The translations under genes were made by a program, and so were the position numbers. A DNA stretch of 64,000 nucleotides, taken from Impatiens glandulifera (taxonomy: Eukaryota; Streptophyta; Magnoliopsida; Ericales; Balsaminaceae). The stretch spans positions 191,889-255,888 of the forward strand of contig NC_061864.1 of assembly GCF_907164915.1 (NCBI RefSeq), written 5' to 3'. Below are positions 12,152-22,686 of this stretch, in pieces; within the stretch, counting starts at the first letter, position 1, and each line of letters begins with the position of its first letter. The notes below the pieces were generated by a model that ran no database searches, had not been told where the DNA came from, and saw only the letters and a list, made by a program, of their open reading frames with translations.

Positions 12152-12433
12152 TTGTTGAGCACGATTGAATCCTTCGATTCTGGCCAATTACATTGGAAAA
12201 TGCGTAAAATTTCAGATAACAACGATAAAGGTTGCATCTTTGAAAGGGGAGAAGGTTTGGTGATGGCGTCAATTCTAGAGGCGATCCTAAATAAATTTTG
12301 TATAAGAAACTTTTTTTCGGTTTATTATTTTGATTCTTTGTTTAGTGAAAATATATATATATATATATTAATTAGATTGTACTTTTTAAATTTTTTAATT
12401 CAAATAAATTGTTTTTTTATTATCTATTTTTAA
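12152..12433 (+). other. Duplicated open frame of unknown nature (copy 2)
   Basis: A 93-codon frame identical to that at 10,727 for about the first 70 codons. A shorter (TA)n tract shifts the tail into LIRLYFLNFLIQ. The perfect agreement reflects recent duplication, not necessarily coding constraint. Confidence 0.3.
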
Positions 12434-13073
12434 TGTACTCTCATCATAAAATTACAAATTATTTTACCATATAAAATTACAATTTTCTTTCATAAATATT
12501 AATCATATATATAATAATAATATATATATATATATATCTTTTCTCACCTAATCTATATATATCTAATAACGCTTAATTTAAAATGTTGGAGGTGTAACAC
12601 ACGCTCTCTCCACCATCATTAACAAATAAGGTAATTTCTCTTTCCTAATAATTATTTATCTTAATTATTTTCTCTTTCCAAATAATTATATATATATATA
12701 TATATATATAAATTTCTTTCCTAATATATATATATATATATATATATATTTCCCTTAATTTATTTATTGAGTATTTTTTACTCTCTCTTACCATATAAAT
12801 ATTTATATTTTTTTCGCATTAATAATATAAAATATTTTTTTATCAATAATTTTATATTAAAATATATAATATTACATAACATATTTATTTTTATATTTAA
12901 TAATAACAATATATATATATAATAATGTTTAAAGTCAACATGCACCACATTAATCCATCGTCATTAGATATATAATCCACATTATCAAATATTTTATCTC
13001 TCTTCTCTCCTTCTCTTTATTTCATAATTTCTCTCTTTGCTAATAATTATTTATCTTAATTATTTTCTCTCTC

Positions 13074-13077
<4 letters not shown>

Positions 13078-13138
<61 letters not shown>
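13078..13138. repeat. (TA)n microsatellite
   Basis: About 60 bp of uninterrupted TA repeats. Open frames of Tyr-Ile on both strands here are artefacts. Confidence 0.95.
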
Positions 13139-13143
<5 letters not shown>

Positions 13144-13335
13144 TTTCTTTTTTAATATATATATATTTTTCTCCCTTAATTTTATTATTAAATATTTTTT
13201 ACTCTCTCTTATTAAATAAATATTTATATTTTTTTCACTAATAATATAAAATATTTTTTTTATCAATAATGTTATATTAAAATATATAATATTATATAAC
13301 ATATTTATTTTTATATTTAATAATAACAATCTCTA

Positions 13336-13336
<1 letters not shown>

Positions 13337-13409
<73 letters not shown>
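13337..13409. repeat. (TA)n microsatellite
   Basis: About 70 bp of TA repeats, in a stretch (13,140-13,440) that partly repeats 12,740-12,960. Confidence 0.95.
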
Positions 13410-13412
<3 letters not shown>

Positions 13413-13744
13413 ATCTATAAAGTCAAGCACCACATTAATCCATATATAATCTATATCATTAAATATTTTCTCTCTCCTCTCTCCTTCCTCTTCATTTCTT
13501 AATTAAATTTTGTTTTTCTATTATTATATATATTATATATAATATATATTTCATTATCAGATATTATCTAAAACATTATCTATATTAATATTAATTCAAA
13601 ATATAAAAAAAAAATTGGTTATAAATGAATCTTAACTTCATAATTTTTATATTTATTTTATTTATATATAAATATAAACAACTTTTTTATATTTTTATAA
13701 ATGCACCTACCTTCATAATTTTATATTTATTGGTTACCTTTTAT

Positions 13745-13778
<34 letters not shown>

Positions 13779-13967
13779 TATATTAGTTTTCATCATTAAT
13801 TTTATATAAATACATTTTATTTTTTATCATACATTTTTTCACTCATCATATATATAATAATATAAATAATTTTTATGTTAATATAAAAATTAACTAATTG
13901 GTAATAAATATTAAATACAAAATATATATGCATACACAAAATAATAAAATTATTTCAACAATCATAA

Positions 13968-14032
13968 GTGGTCTAGCGGTTTAAGTGTTCATATTTCATG
14001 CGAAAGATCAGGGTTCGAATCCCAGAACATGC
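13968..14032 (+). repeat. tRNA-like (pol III box) sequence
   Basis: TGGTCTAGCGG at 13,969-13,979 fits the A-box pattern TRGYNNARNNG. A perfect B box, GGTTCGAATCC, lies at 14,012-14,022, 32 bp further, which is normal tRNA spacing. There is no matching acceptor stem, so this is a tRNA-derived relic or SINE-like head, not a functional tRNA. It sits directly before the minisatellite array. Degenerate copies are at 15,182-15,246 and, inverted, at 7262-7325. Confidence 0.6.
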
Positions 14033-14039
14033 AAAATTT

Positions 14040-15115
14040 TAAATGTTTAAGGTCACGAGATGGAGGTTGGGTGGTCAGTGGTTTGTCGAGTATGATATCA
14101 TAATTAGTGGTTGGTATGACGAGCATTTAAAATTGTGAGGTCACGAAATGGAGGTCGGGTGGTGGGTGGTTTTTCGAGTGTGAGGTCAGAATTAGTGGTT
14201 GGTTTGGCAAGCATTTGAAAGTGTAAGGTCACGAGATGGAGGTCGGGTGGTGAGTGGTTTGTCGAGTGTGAGGTTGGAATTAATGGTTGGTTTGAAGAGA
14301 ATTTGAAAGTGTGAGGTCACGAGATAGAAGTCGGGTGATGGGTGGTTTTTCGAGTGTGATGTCGGAATTAGTGGTTGGGTTGGCGAGCATTTGAAAGTGT
14401 GAGGTCACAAGATGAAGGTCGGGTGGTGGGTGGTTTGTCGAGTGTGAAGTCGGAATTATTTGGTGGTGGGTGGTTTGTCGAGTGTGATGTCGGAATTAGT
14501 GGTTGGGTTGGCGAGCATTTGAAAGTGTGAGGTCACAAGATGAATGTCGGGTGGTGGATGGTTTGTCGAGTGTGAAGTCGGAATTATTGGGTGGTGGGTG
14601 TTTTTTTGAGTGTGATGTCGGAATTAGTGGTTGGGTGACGAGCATTTGAAAGTGTGAGGTCACAAGATGAAGGTCGGGTGGTGGGTGGTTTGTCGAGTGT
14701 GAAACAGAATTATTGGGTGGTGGGTGGTTTGTCGAGTGTGAAGTCGGAATTATTTGGTGGTGGGTGGTTTGTCAAGTGTGATGTCGGAATTAGTGGTTGG
14801 GTTGGCGAGCATTTGAAAGTGTGAGGTCATAAGATGAAGGTCGGGTGGTGGATGGTTTGTCGAGTGTGAAGTCGGAATTATTGGGTGGTGGGTGGTTTGT
14901 CGAGTGTGAAGTCGAAATTATTGGGTGGTGGGTGGTTTGTCGAGTATGATGTCGGAATTAGTGGTTGGGTTGACGAGTATTTGAAAGTGTGAGGTCACAA
15001 GATGAAGGTCGGGTGGTGGGTGGTTTGTCGAGTGTGAAGTCATAATTATTGGTTGGTTTGACGAGCATTTAAAAGTGTGAGATCACGAGATGGAGGTCGG
15101 GTGGTGGTTAACTAA
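14040..15115. repeat. Right minisatellite array (~88-bp unit)
   Basis: Landmark GGTCACGAGATGGAGGTCGG recurs at about 14,052, 14,140, 14,228 and 14,316 (88 bp apart) and then with shorter, rearranged subunits (GGGTGGTGGGTGGTTTGTCG plus GAAGTCGGAATTATT) to about 15,110. It is the inverse of the array at 5995-7185. G-rich on the plus strand and without a coding frame. Confidence 0.9.
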
Positions 15116-15116
15116 T

Positions 15117-15262
15117 TGTTAATAAATATTAAATACAAAATATATATGCATACACAAAATAATAAAATTATTTCAACAATCTTAAGTAATCTAGCGGTTT
15201 AAGTATTCACATTTCATGTGGAAGACCAACTTTCGAATCCCAAAATATGCAAATTTATATTT
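15117..15262. repeat. Direct repeat of the pre-array segment with second tRNA-like copy
   Basis: 15,117-15,262 repeats about 13,901-14,045 (TAATAAATATTAAATACAAA and TTTCAACAATC are shared), including a tRNA-like copy at 15,182-15,246 whose A and B boxes are both mutated. The main array is thus bracketed by two copies of the same ~145-bp segment. Confidence 0.75.
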
Positions 15263-15324
15263 TCAACGATGTATTCTTGACTATAATATATGGTGGCGCA
15301 ACTTTTAAACAAATGATAAGCATC

Positions 15325-15640
15325 TGAAAGTGTGAGGTCAGAATTAGTGGTTGGTTTGGGCATCTGAAAGTGTGAGGTCGGAATTAGTGGTTGGTTTGGT
15401 GAGCATTTGAAAGTTTGAGGTCACGAGATGGAGGTCGGGTGGTGGGTTGTTTGTCGAATGTGAGGTAGGAATTAAAGGTTGGTGTGATGAGCATTTGAAT
15501 GTGTGAGGTCACGAGATGGAGGTCGGGTGGTGGGTAGTTTGTCGAGTGTGAGGTTGAAATTAATGGTTGATTTGACGAGTATTAAAAAGTGTGAGGTCAC
15601 AATATGATGGTCAATTGAGGGGTTAAGTGAGTGTCGAACG
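15325..15640. repeat. Short distal minisatellite array
   Basis: About three to four units of the 88-bp repeat (GAGGTCACGAGATGGAGGTC at 15,417 and 15,506), followed by the leader shared with 5850-5990 and then the Helitron 3' end. Confidence 0.8.
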
Positions 15641-15757
15641 GATAAATATAAGTTAATCTTAAGTTTAAAATGAAACTTAATTTTATCTAAAATATTTATA
15701 AATAAATAATATTTTATATATATTCTCATCCGTGCAAATGCACGGGATTCATGCTAG

Positions 15758-16596
15758 TCATATATAAAGATGGGTTAATGATGTCTAAGCTCGTCTAATT
15801 AAGATCAAGATTTTTGAGAATGCTGATAATTCTTTTCCAATTACATATAATAAATCAATCCATCTCATAAACAATTAAATTAGGAAATTAAATTAAACCA
15901 AGCAAGACTAAGCATAGTCAAGATGAGGCCTTAATGATTGCCCATGAAAAGACATAATGAAACAATCTAAGAGAGACGAAGGGGCCTAACCTTGAGACAA
16001 ACACAACATTTTGCATAAATATCTTCTACGAATGCCATAAAAAAGGATGCTTCATCCGAAATAAAAGAGATCTTTGTTTGCATTTCTGTATCAATGAATA
16101 AAGAATATTAATTTTTTTGTTCGGGTCAATTCAATGACGCTAAATAAATCTATGTGTTATCTAGCCGAACAAAAATTATCAAAATGCACGAGACAGACAG
16201 TATGTTTTTTGGTTGTTTATTTAAGAGATTGAAAGAGGAACGATATTGTGATGGAACCCAATTCTCATGATCATACTCTATATATAAAAATAGTTTTAAA
16301 AAATTATAGAATTATTTATTGCCACTAAGTGAAAACAAAATATAATAAGTTTAAATCGATGTTTTTCAAGAGAACAATTATAGTATCAACATTTTTCTTC
16401 ACCTCAAACTCTCTGTTTTTTTTTCTATTATTATTTTGATTTTATAAAAACAATTATTTTGTCATTAACGACAATAATGTAAAAATCACATATGTGATAT
16501 GCCATCTTAGAATGATTACAAATTAAGTGATGACAAAAATAATAGAAGTTCATCAAAAAGAAATTACATAAGATATTTATATACTCCAAAAGCTAT

Positions 16597-16669
<73 letters not shown>

Positions 16670-16805
16670 AAAGCTATGATTGAACATTTAATTTATCAGA
16701 AAGATCTCAATGTTACGTGGATAACAAGATCTACTTACGGTTCTCCTAGGGCAAAACAGTCAAAATTATTATTATTTACATAATCCCAAAATAACCAAAC
16801 TATTA
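15758..16805. other. Intergenic, no gene seen
   Basis: AT-rich sequence without a recognisable coding frame. A (TA)n tract of about 65 bp lies at 16,603-16,667. Confidence 0.6.
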
Positions 16806-17684
16806 GAGCATCAACAGCGCACAGGACCTCTGCCCTCTTATTTTGTGAAATCAATATTCCACATCAGCAGAAAACGGACACACATTGTAGTTGTCCAAAA
16901 CACTCCAATGCTTCCACCCGCCCGCCCTCTTATCTAAATAATAAATTTTATTTATAATATTTTAAATAAATAACTAATTTATAATATAGGAATATTATAA
17001 CTAATATTCCTATATTATAGCTATATTATAGGAAAATTTGAGATTTTAAACTCACGTGTTAATATAATTAATAAAAAATATATTAATTTATTTAAAAAAT
17101 ATATTTATTAATTAGATATATTTATAAGTAATATTCCTGTATTATATATATTATAGGAGAATTTAAAATTTCACCCTTAAGACATATTAATATAATTAAT
17201 AGAAAATATAAAGTATTTTTATAATTTAAAATATATTATAATATTAAAAACGAATAAATTTGAGAATATATAACATATATTCCTATATTATAGGAAAATT
17301 TGAGAATATATAATTAATATTTTTATATTATAATAAAATATTATAATATTTTTATAATTAAATATATAATTAATATTATTATTATTTAATTTATAATTAA
17401 TATTCCTATTTTATAGTAAAACTTTAGAATATATATTTATTTAATGTTATTATAATGTTACTTAAAAATAGTAAGAAAAAATATTATAATTAAATATATA
17501 ACTAATATTCCTATATTATATAATATATTATATTATATAATGATGAAAAAGTCAGAGGAGGGCATGACCGGCATAGAGGGCACTGCCCTCTTTTTGCTTT
17601 TATCTACAATGCAAAAAATGAAAAAAATCAATGACCTACTCTTTTCCACACTGTCCCATGCGGGCACAGGCGCTGGAGATGCTC
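16806..17684. mobile_element. Tourist-like (PIF/Harbinger) MITE
   Basis: Begins GAGCATCAACAGCGC and ends GCGCTGGAGATGCTC, giving imperfect inverted ends, flanked on both sides by TTA (16,803-16,805 and 17,685-17,687). TTA is the target duplication of Harbinger-type elements. The 879-bp interior is AT-rich and repetitive (TTCCTATATTATA recurs). A second inverted pair lies inside the ends (GCCCTCTTATTTTG near 16,834, AGAGGGCACTGCCCTCTTTT near 17,574). No transposase is encoded. Confidence 0.8.
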
Positions 17685-17740
17685 TTACCCATTCTGAACA
17701 TACGTACAACATTCTTTTGTAAAATTTGCAAAATCACTTG

Positions 17741-17742
<2 letters not shown>

Positions 17743-17798
<56 letters not shown>
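17743..17798. repeat. (ATT)n microsatellite
   Basis: About 18 ATT units. A similar (AAT)n tract is at 18,199-18,233. The sequence from 17,800 to 18,400 is otherwise AT-rich upstream sequence of the ERF gene. Confidence 0.95.
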
Positions 17799-18197
17799 GA
17801 TAAAAAGAGCACCTAATTTTAGAAAGACGTCTTTCTTTCTAATTATTAGAATGTAAAATAAACCAACTAATTAACCACCACCCTAATTAAGACCATCTTA
17901 ATTAATTCCCCGTTAGAACTAGGTATAGTCTTGTCGGAAAAAATTTAATATTTAAAATATAAATTTTTTTTTTATATATATATATATATATATGATGTCT
18001 TAATTTTTTCAAACTATTTAATCACTCAATTAATTAAAATAATAATTAATTTATTTTTATAAAATGAAAATAATTCAAAGAAAATAAAATTTAATTAGGT
18101 TTTAATGAAATAATATAAAAAAATGTAAATAAGGCAAGATGAAATAAGTTAGACATGGATAGAGGAAATTGTAAACATAAAGCCGGAATATGCAATC

Positions 18198-18235
<38 letters not shown>

Positions 18236-18419
18236 TAATAGTGATCTATTTCCAGCATGGATGGGGTGACGTCACAACCCATTGGAGCTGACTGGACATA
18301 AAAAAATAAAAATAATAATGCAAATGGAAAAAGAGAGAGACGGGAAAGAGATTTGATAAATAAATAAATAATGAACCTGGGTTCTTCTTCTTCTTCTATA
18401 TATGGCACTTAATGGGGAC

Positions 18420-19114
18420 AGCCTTTCGCCACACCTGATCAAACAAGAGAAAGAGAGAAAGAGAGAGAGGGAGAGAGAGAGAGGGAGAGAGAAATAGAGA
18501 GAGAGGGAGGTGTGAGAAAGAGATAAGAGAGATAGAGGTGTGAGTGTGTGAGAGAGAGAGAGAGAAAGAGCTCCAATTCCGATATTATTCTGATTTCTAA
18601 TATTATTATTGTGTTTCATTCTTTCTTTCTTTCTTCTCCTTCTTCTTTGATTCTAATCCCCGTTCTGTTCTGTTCTGTTCTGAAACATCTTACTCTGCAA
18701 ATCATCTGTTACTCACCCAAAACAAAACAAAACATTTAATTATTATTTGAAATGGGACAAAATTAGACAAAGGTTTCTAGGAAGGAGGAATTCAGGTGTA
18801 ACATATATATATATATAAAAGAAAAAGTATTTCATTTTAATAATTAGCTAGCTACCATGTTTTCTTTTATTACCATCATTATCATTATGTATAGTAGTAG
18901 TAGTATTGCTATTTCTTCTTCTTAATTTTTTTATTATCAAAATCACCTCAGAGGCTTGTTTTTGTTGCCTCTAGGTTGGTTGGTTGATCGATCTCTGGAG
19001 GATTTATATTTTTATAACAAAATCCACTTTGATCCTTAAAAATCTTGTTTTTTTTTTTTTAATATAAGAAACAACAAGCAGTTTTTCTTCTTTTCTTTTT
19101 TTTCTTCATAAAAA
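18420..19114 (+). promoter_or_regulatory. Upstream / 5' leader region of the ERF gene
   Basis: A (GA)n-rich tract (18,443-18,570) is followed by pyrimidine-rich sequence up to the start codon. GA/CT-rich tracts are common in plant 5' leaders and core promoters. A TATA-like TATATATGGCAC lies at 18,397-18,408, so transcription could start shortly after it, giving a ~650-bp leader that may hold an intron. This is inferred; no start site can be fixed from sequence. Confidence 0.4.
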
Positions 19115-20200
19115 ATGGCAGCAACAATGGACTTTTGGAATAATTCAACCCATTTCATGGGAGATGAGCTCATGGAAGCACTTGAACCTTTTATGAAAGG
19201 TGCTTCTTCTACTACTAGTAGTACTACTAGTACTACTACATATTCTTCTTCTTCTTCTGTTTTGTTGTCGACTTCTTCTCCATTCCCTGCTAACTCTGCT
19301 GCCCCCCTCTTCTTCTCATCATCATCATCATCATCATTATTATCATCATTTTATGAACAACCCTACCCGACTGTTTCTGTTTCTGCAACCCATATTTATT
19401 CTCAAGACTTCTCCTCCACCCATCAATATCATATTATGGACCACTCCGACGTTTCATTTGCTTTCGATTACCAAAACCCATCTCAGATTGGGCAACACTT
19501 GTCCGACCCAACTCTGGAAGCAGCAGCTCCATTTGCATTGTTACAGGAGCAGGAGCAGCAGCAGCAGAGCTACCTCGGGTTTTTGAGTAGTAGCATGAAA
19601 CCGGCGGCTAAGCTCTACAGAGGTGTTAGGCAAAGGCACTGGGGAAAATGGGTGGCGGAGATTCGTTTGCCCAAGAACCGGACCCGACTCTGGCTCGGCA
19701 CTTTCGACACAGCCCAAGAGGCGGCTCTTGCTTACGACAAGGCGGCGTATCAGCTAAGGGGAGATCTTGCTAAGCTCAACTTTCCTCATCTCCGGCACAC
19801 TGGATCTCACATTTCCGGCGAATTCGGCGACTACTACAAGCCACTTCACTCTGCCGTCGACGCCAAGCTCCGGGTAATCTGCCAGAACTTGGCGGAGGGG
19901 AAGAGTCTTGATGGAAAGAAATTCAAACCTAAAAAAACCGTAAGCAAGAAGAAGACGTCGCTGCTGCTTCCTCCGCCAACGACGACCACGACGACAACGA
20001 AGAGGGAGGAAGAGGAAGAGGTTTCCGTTGTTGCCAAAGCTTCGTCGGAGGAGGAGGACTCAACCGGAACCGGAACCGGCACGGATCCCGTATTACCGGA
20101 ATTCACAATGGAGGAAGAATCGGATTGGGAAAATATCAACACCACCACGACGTTCAACAAGTATCCATCATTCGAGATTGATTGGGCCTCAATACAGTAG
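19115..20200 (+). CDS. ERF/DREB subfamily A-6 transcription factor (RAP2.4-like)
   Basis: A single-exon gene of 361 aa. One AP2/ERF DNA-binding domain spans about residues 168-224 ([19 protein letters not shown], then WLGTF, AAYQLRG and LNFPHL). The [10 protein letters not shown] form, with Val at domain position 14 and Leu where DREB1 proteins have Glu, is typical of the A-6 (RAP2.4/ERF058-062) group. The N-terminal [20 protein letters not shown] and the C-terminal [12 protein letters not shown] end also match that group. Low-complexity Ser/Thr runs occupy about 31-78, a Gln run 145-151, and acidic stretches follow residue 290. Family members are nuclear activators or repressors in light, ethylene, drought and cold responses, binding GCC-box or DRE elements. 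The start is the first ATG, in AAAAATGGC. Which A-6 paralogue it is cannot be decided here. Confidence 0.92.
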   Translation: MAATMDFWNNSTHFMGDELMEALEPFMKGASSTTSSTTSTTTYSSSSSVLLSTSSPFPANSAAPLFFSSSSSSSLLSSFYEQPYPTVSVSATHIYSQDFSSTHQYHIMDHSDVSFAFDYQNPSQIGQHLSDPTLEAAAPFALLQEQEQQQQSYLGFLSSSMKPAAKLYRGVRQRHWGKWVAEIRLPKNRTRLWLGTFDTAQEAALAYDKAAYQLRGDLAKLNFPHLRHTGSHISGEFGDYYKPLHSAVDAKLRVICQNLAEGKSLDGKKFKPKKTVSKKKTSLLLPPPTTTTTTTKREEEEEVSVVAKASSEEEDSTGTGTGTDPVLPEFTMEEESDWENINTTTTFNKYPSFEIDWASIQ

Positions 20201-21363
20201 TAATAATAATATTAACAGGGCACACCGCTGCAATTGAAGTTTTTTTATAAATTGCCGGCCGGCCGCCTGCTTCTTTTTCTACAACATTTATTTATTCTTG
20301 TGGGTATTTTAGGGTTTAGTTTTCAAAGTTTCATTCAAGTAGTAGTTGTGGGTGGGGATCAAATATTTGTAATGATCCTCCTCCTCCTCCTTCTTTTCTT
20401 TTGTGTTAATTAAAAGAAAATGTAAATTCACTTATTTGTAATCAAATATATTATTATTATTATCTTCAAGTTTCAAATAAATACTTAATTAGTTGCTTAT
20501 ATTAATTATGGACTTAGTATAAAGGAAAAATGTTACTTGTTAACTAAGAAAATGATCCGATTTTCTTGTCTTTCTTTCATTTGCGGATTGTTTGATTATT
20601 TTTCTTTTTTCTTGCTGCCTCTGTATATTAAAATGTATCACTTTTAAGTTATTTTTAAAAATATTACAAGAAAAAGTTTACAAGTATTAAAAAAAAAATG
20701 CATTCGATCTAAATAAATCTCGATTCTATAATAATGAATAGTTTATCATTAAATTAAATTAGACACATAAAAATAAAAACACAATTACATGTGTTATTGG
20801 TTCAACTAAAAAAAGGCCAATATATATAATTAACGGGAGAAGCGACAAATAACTTTTGTAGTCACTATCCTATATACCAATGACATAAAAGGAATTATTA
20901 TAATGACTTAAATACCCTTCCCAATATTCAATCAATGCCTTAACTAATGTTAACATTGTTATAATCACTTCCGATCATTTCAAATTATTATTAATAATTT
21001 TACATGGTAAAAATATTCGAAAATGGATGATGATTTATGATTATATGACTCAAGCAAGCCCTTCTTCTGGGCATGGAAATGTATTTGATAAATTGGTAAA
21101 TAAATAGATCCTCAGAGATCTCCTTTCTTTCTTTCTTTTTCTTTTTTTCTTTGATGCGAGAGAACAAGGAACAACAAACATTGTTTCAATTCGCCATCTA
21201 GAAAAATCAATCAAACTCATCAGGAGGAGATGGGTCTCTCCGATTTCGGATTTTCTGAGATTTTTACCTATATCTATCAATCAAATCACTTTAAATTTGT
21301 CACCCATCAGATGGAATCAGCAAAGTATAGTAGGGCAGGTGACTCATGAATGCACGACTATCC

Positions 21364-21397
<34 letters not shown>

Positions 21398-22686
21398 CTA
21401 GCATATTCAAATTACCCTAGAATCTCAATGGGTACAACAATCCCCCATCTTAAGTTCCAAACTATTTTGACCAAAAATTATTCCCTAAACACAAGCAATT
21501 GCAAACCATATCATCTATAGAAGACAAATTCTAGTATGTAGGTAGGTAAAAAAATGACCTAATAATAACAGGACTACACAGGATCTCTCCACAACACCAC
21601 AAATATATATGACTCAATCTCATCAACTACCTCTGTTTAAGGAAGAAGATAAATAACCCAATTTAAGGAAAACTTAGCTTTCTTCATATGCTCTAAAAGA
21701 TGACCAGCACAACAGCTATCAGAAGATGACACACCATGGCTTGCCCGCCCGCAATGGTTGGTAATCGCAAAAAACAATCAACAGCAGCCTATATGCGACA
21801 GAACAGCAATAACTCATCAACTAATCACTTCACCTATATACCCCACCACCTCATGCTGTATAAAAGTATTCAATTGGTATTAGGTCAAAGTTATACATGC
21901 ATGCATGCAACCAACAATAAAACATGCATCCCCAATTGGGTAAAACCTATATCATCAATCTTTTACCATTTTTAACAGCAAACAAACAAACCATGTGCAG
22001 CTCATAAATACTATTTCCTGCTCAAACTTCAGGATTTTGACTGCAACAGCTACAATCTAATAACAGATTTGGAACTTCGTCCAGGTTACTGTTTTGGGTC
22101 ATCAGCTACTAACAGTCATTTCCACACATAAACAAGAAATGAAAATCGGGTGAAAATTAAGTAACCACCATGCAACTTGTTAATTTCTTCAGTGAACTTT
22201 TAGATCTTACCATATCCATCAACACCAAATTTTGCAAAGAAATCGAACCGCCTTTTCAATACAGCATTAAACATCAAGCAACTGTTAAGTAAAGACAGCA
22301 TCAACAGCTGCTGCTACATCATCAGCCATTTGGCCAGGATTAACCATTGCAGCAACTCACTATGCAAGGTAGAAGAACATAGAACTCCATGTCAAGAACA
22401 ATCAATAGCAGTTATCACAAAATTCAGTAAACTGTAGAAAAACTAAGCAATACAAGAATTATGTATGGATAGAAGAGTACTACAGCTAATACTAACCAGA
22501 TAAAGCATCCCATACAACAACCAAAAAAAACAATATCTGAAATGTTCCCGACAACTATTCAAGCATTTAGTTAAGCTGACAGTAACATAAAAAAAATGTC
22601 CTTAATGTTTTGAGAAGAGATGCATCTAAACAACGATGTAAGATGAGCCGAAAGGCAGTTGAAAATCAATCCATCATATAGCTGCT
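20201..22686. other. Convergent intergenic region: ERF 3' end and SC35 3' region
   Basis: 20,201-20,480 is the likely ERF 3' UTR (AAATAAATACTTAATT near 20,476). From 20,480 to about 21,600 no gene is seen; (AAT)n lies at 21,364-21,393. About 21,900-22,680 is less AT-rich and probably the 3' UTR of the minus-strand SC35 gene. Short open frames here have no recognisable motif. Confidence 0.5.

Larger units (their letters stand above)
10094..12722. repeat. Recent ~1.42-kb tandem duplication
   Basis: 10,094-11,298 is repeated almost base for base at 11,520-12,722. Differences are mainly (TA)n lengths and a few substitutions (CCCACGACAAC versus CCCACAACAAC near 10,550/11,971; CTCTCC versus CTCACC before the internal terminus). 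Each copy contains a second internal TCTATATATATCTAATAACG start about 1,035 bp in. The filler 11,299-11,519 resembles a shortened form of about 13,690-13,910. Confidence 0.85.
10094..15757 (+). mobile_element. Helitron-like composite element
   Basis: The 3' end is textbook Helitron: hairpin stem CCGTGC / GCACGG (15,730-15,745, loop AAAT), eight bases, then CTAG at 15,754-15,757 followed by T. Candidate 5' ends are four copies of TCTATATATATCTAATAACG, each preceded by A, at 10,094, 11,133, 11,520 and 12,552. Which of them pairs with the 3' end is unknown. No Rep/helicase coding sequence is present, so the element is nonautonomous. The inside is AT-rich, carries a tandem duplication (10.1-12.7 kb), two long (TA)n tracts and the right minisatellite array. 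The duplicated 5' ends suggest several insertions or internal duplications rather than one clean element. Confidence 0.65.

Noticed and set aside
13968..14032. Functional tRNA gene
   Set aside because: A and B boxes are good, but no acceptor stem or anticodon arm can be formed; it recurs inside repeats.
10094..15757. Autonomous Helitron
   Set aside because: No HUH replication initiator or helicase motifs were found in any frame.
18196..18619. Leu/Ser-rich minus-strand frames
   Set aside because: Product of (GA)n and (AAT)n simple repeats upstream of the ERF gene.
19200..19586. Second plus-strand frame overlapping the ERF start region
   Set aside because: A shadow of Ser/His codon repeats in the true ERF frame; no domain of its own.
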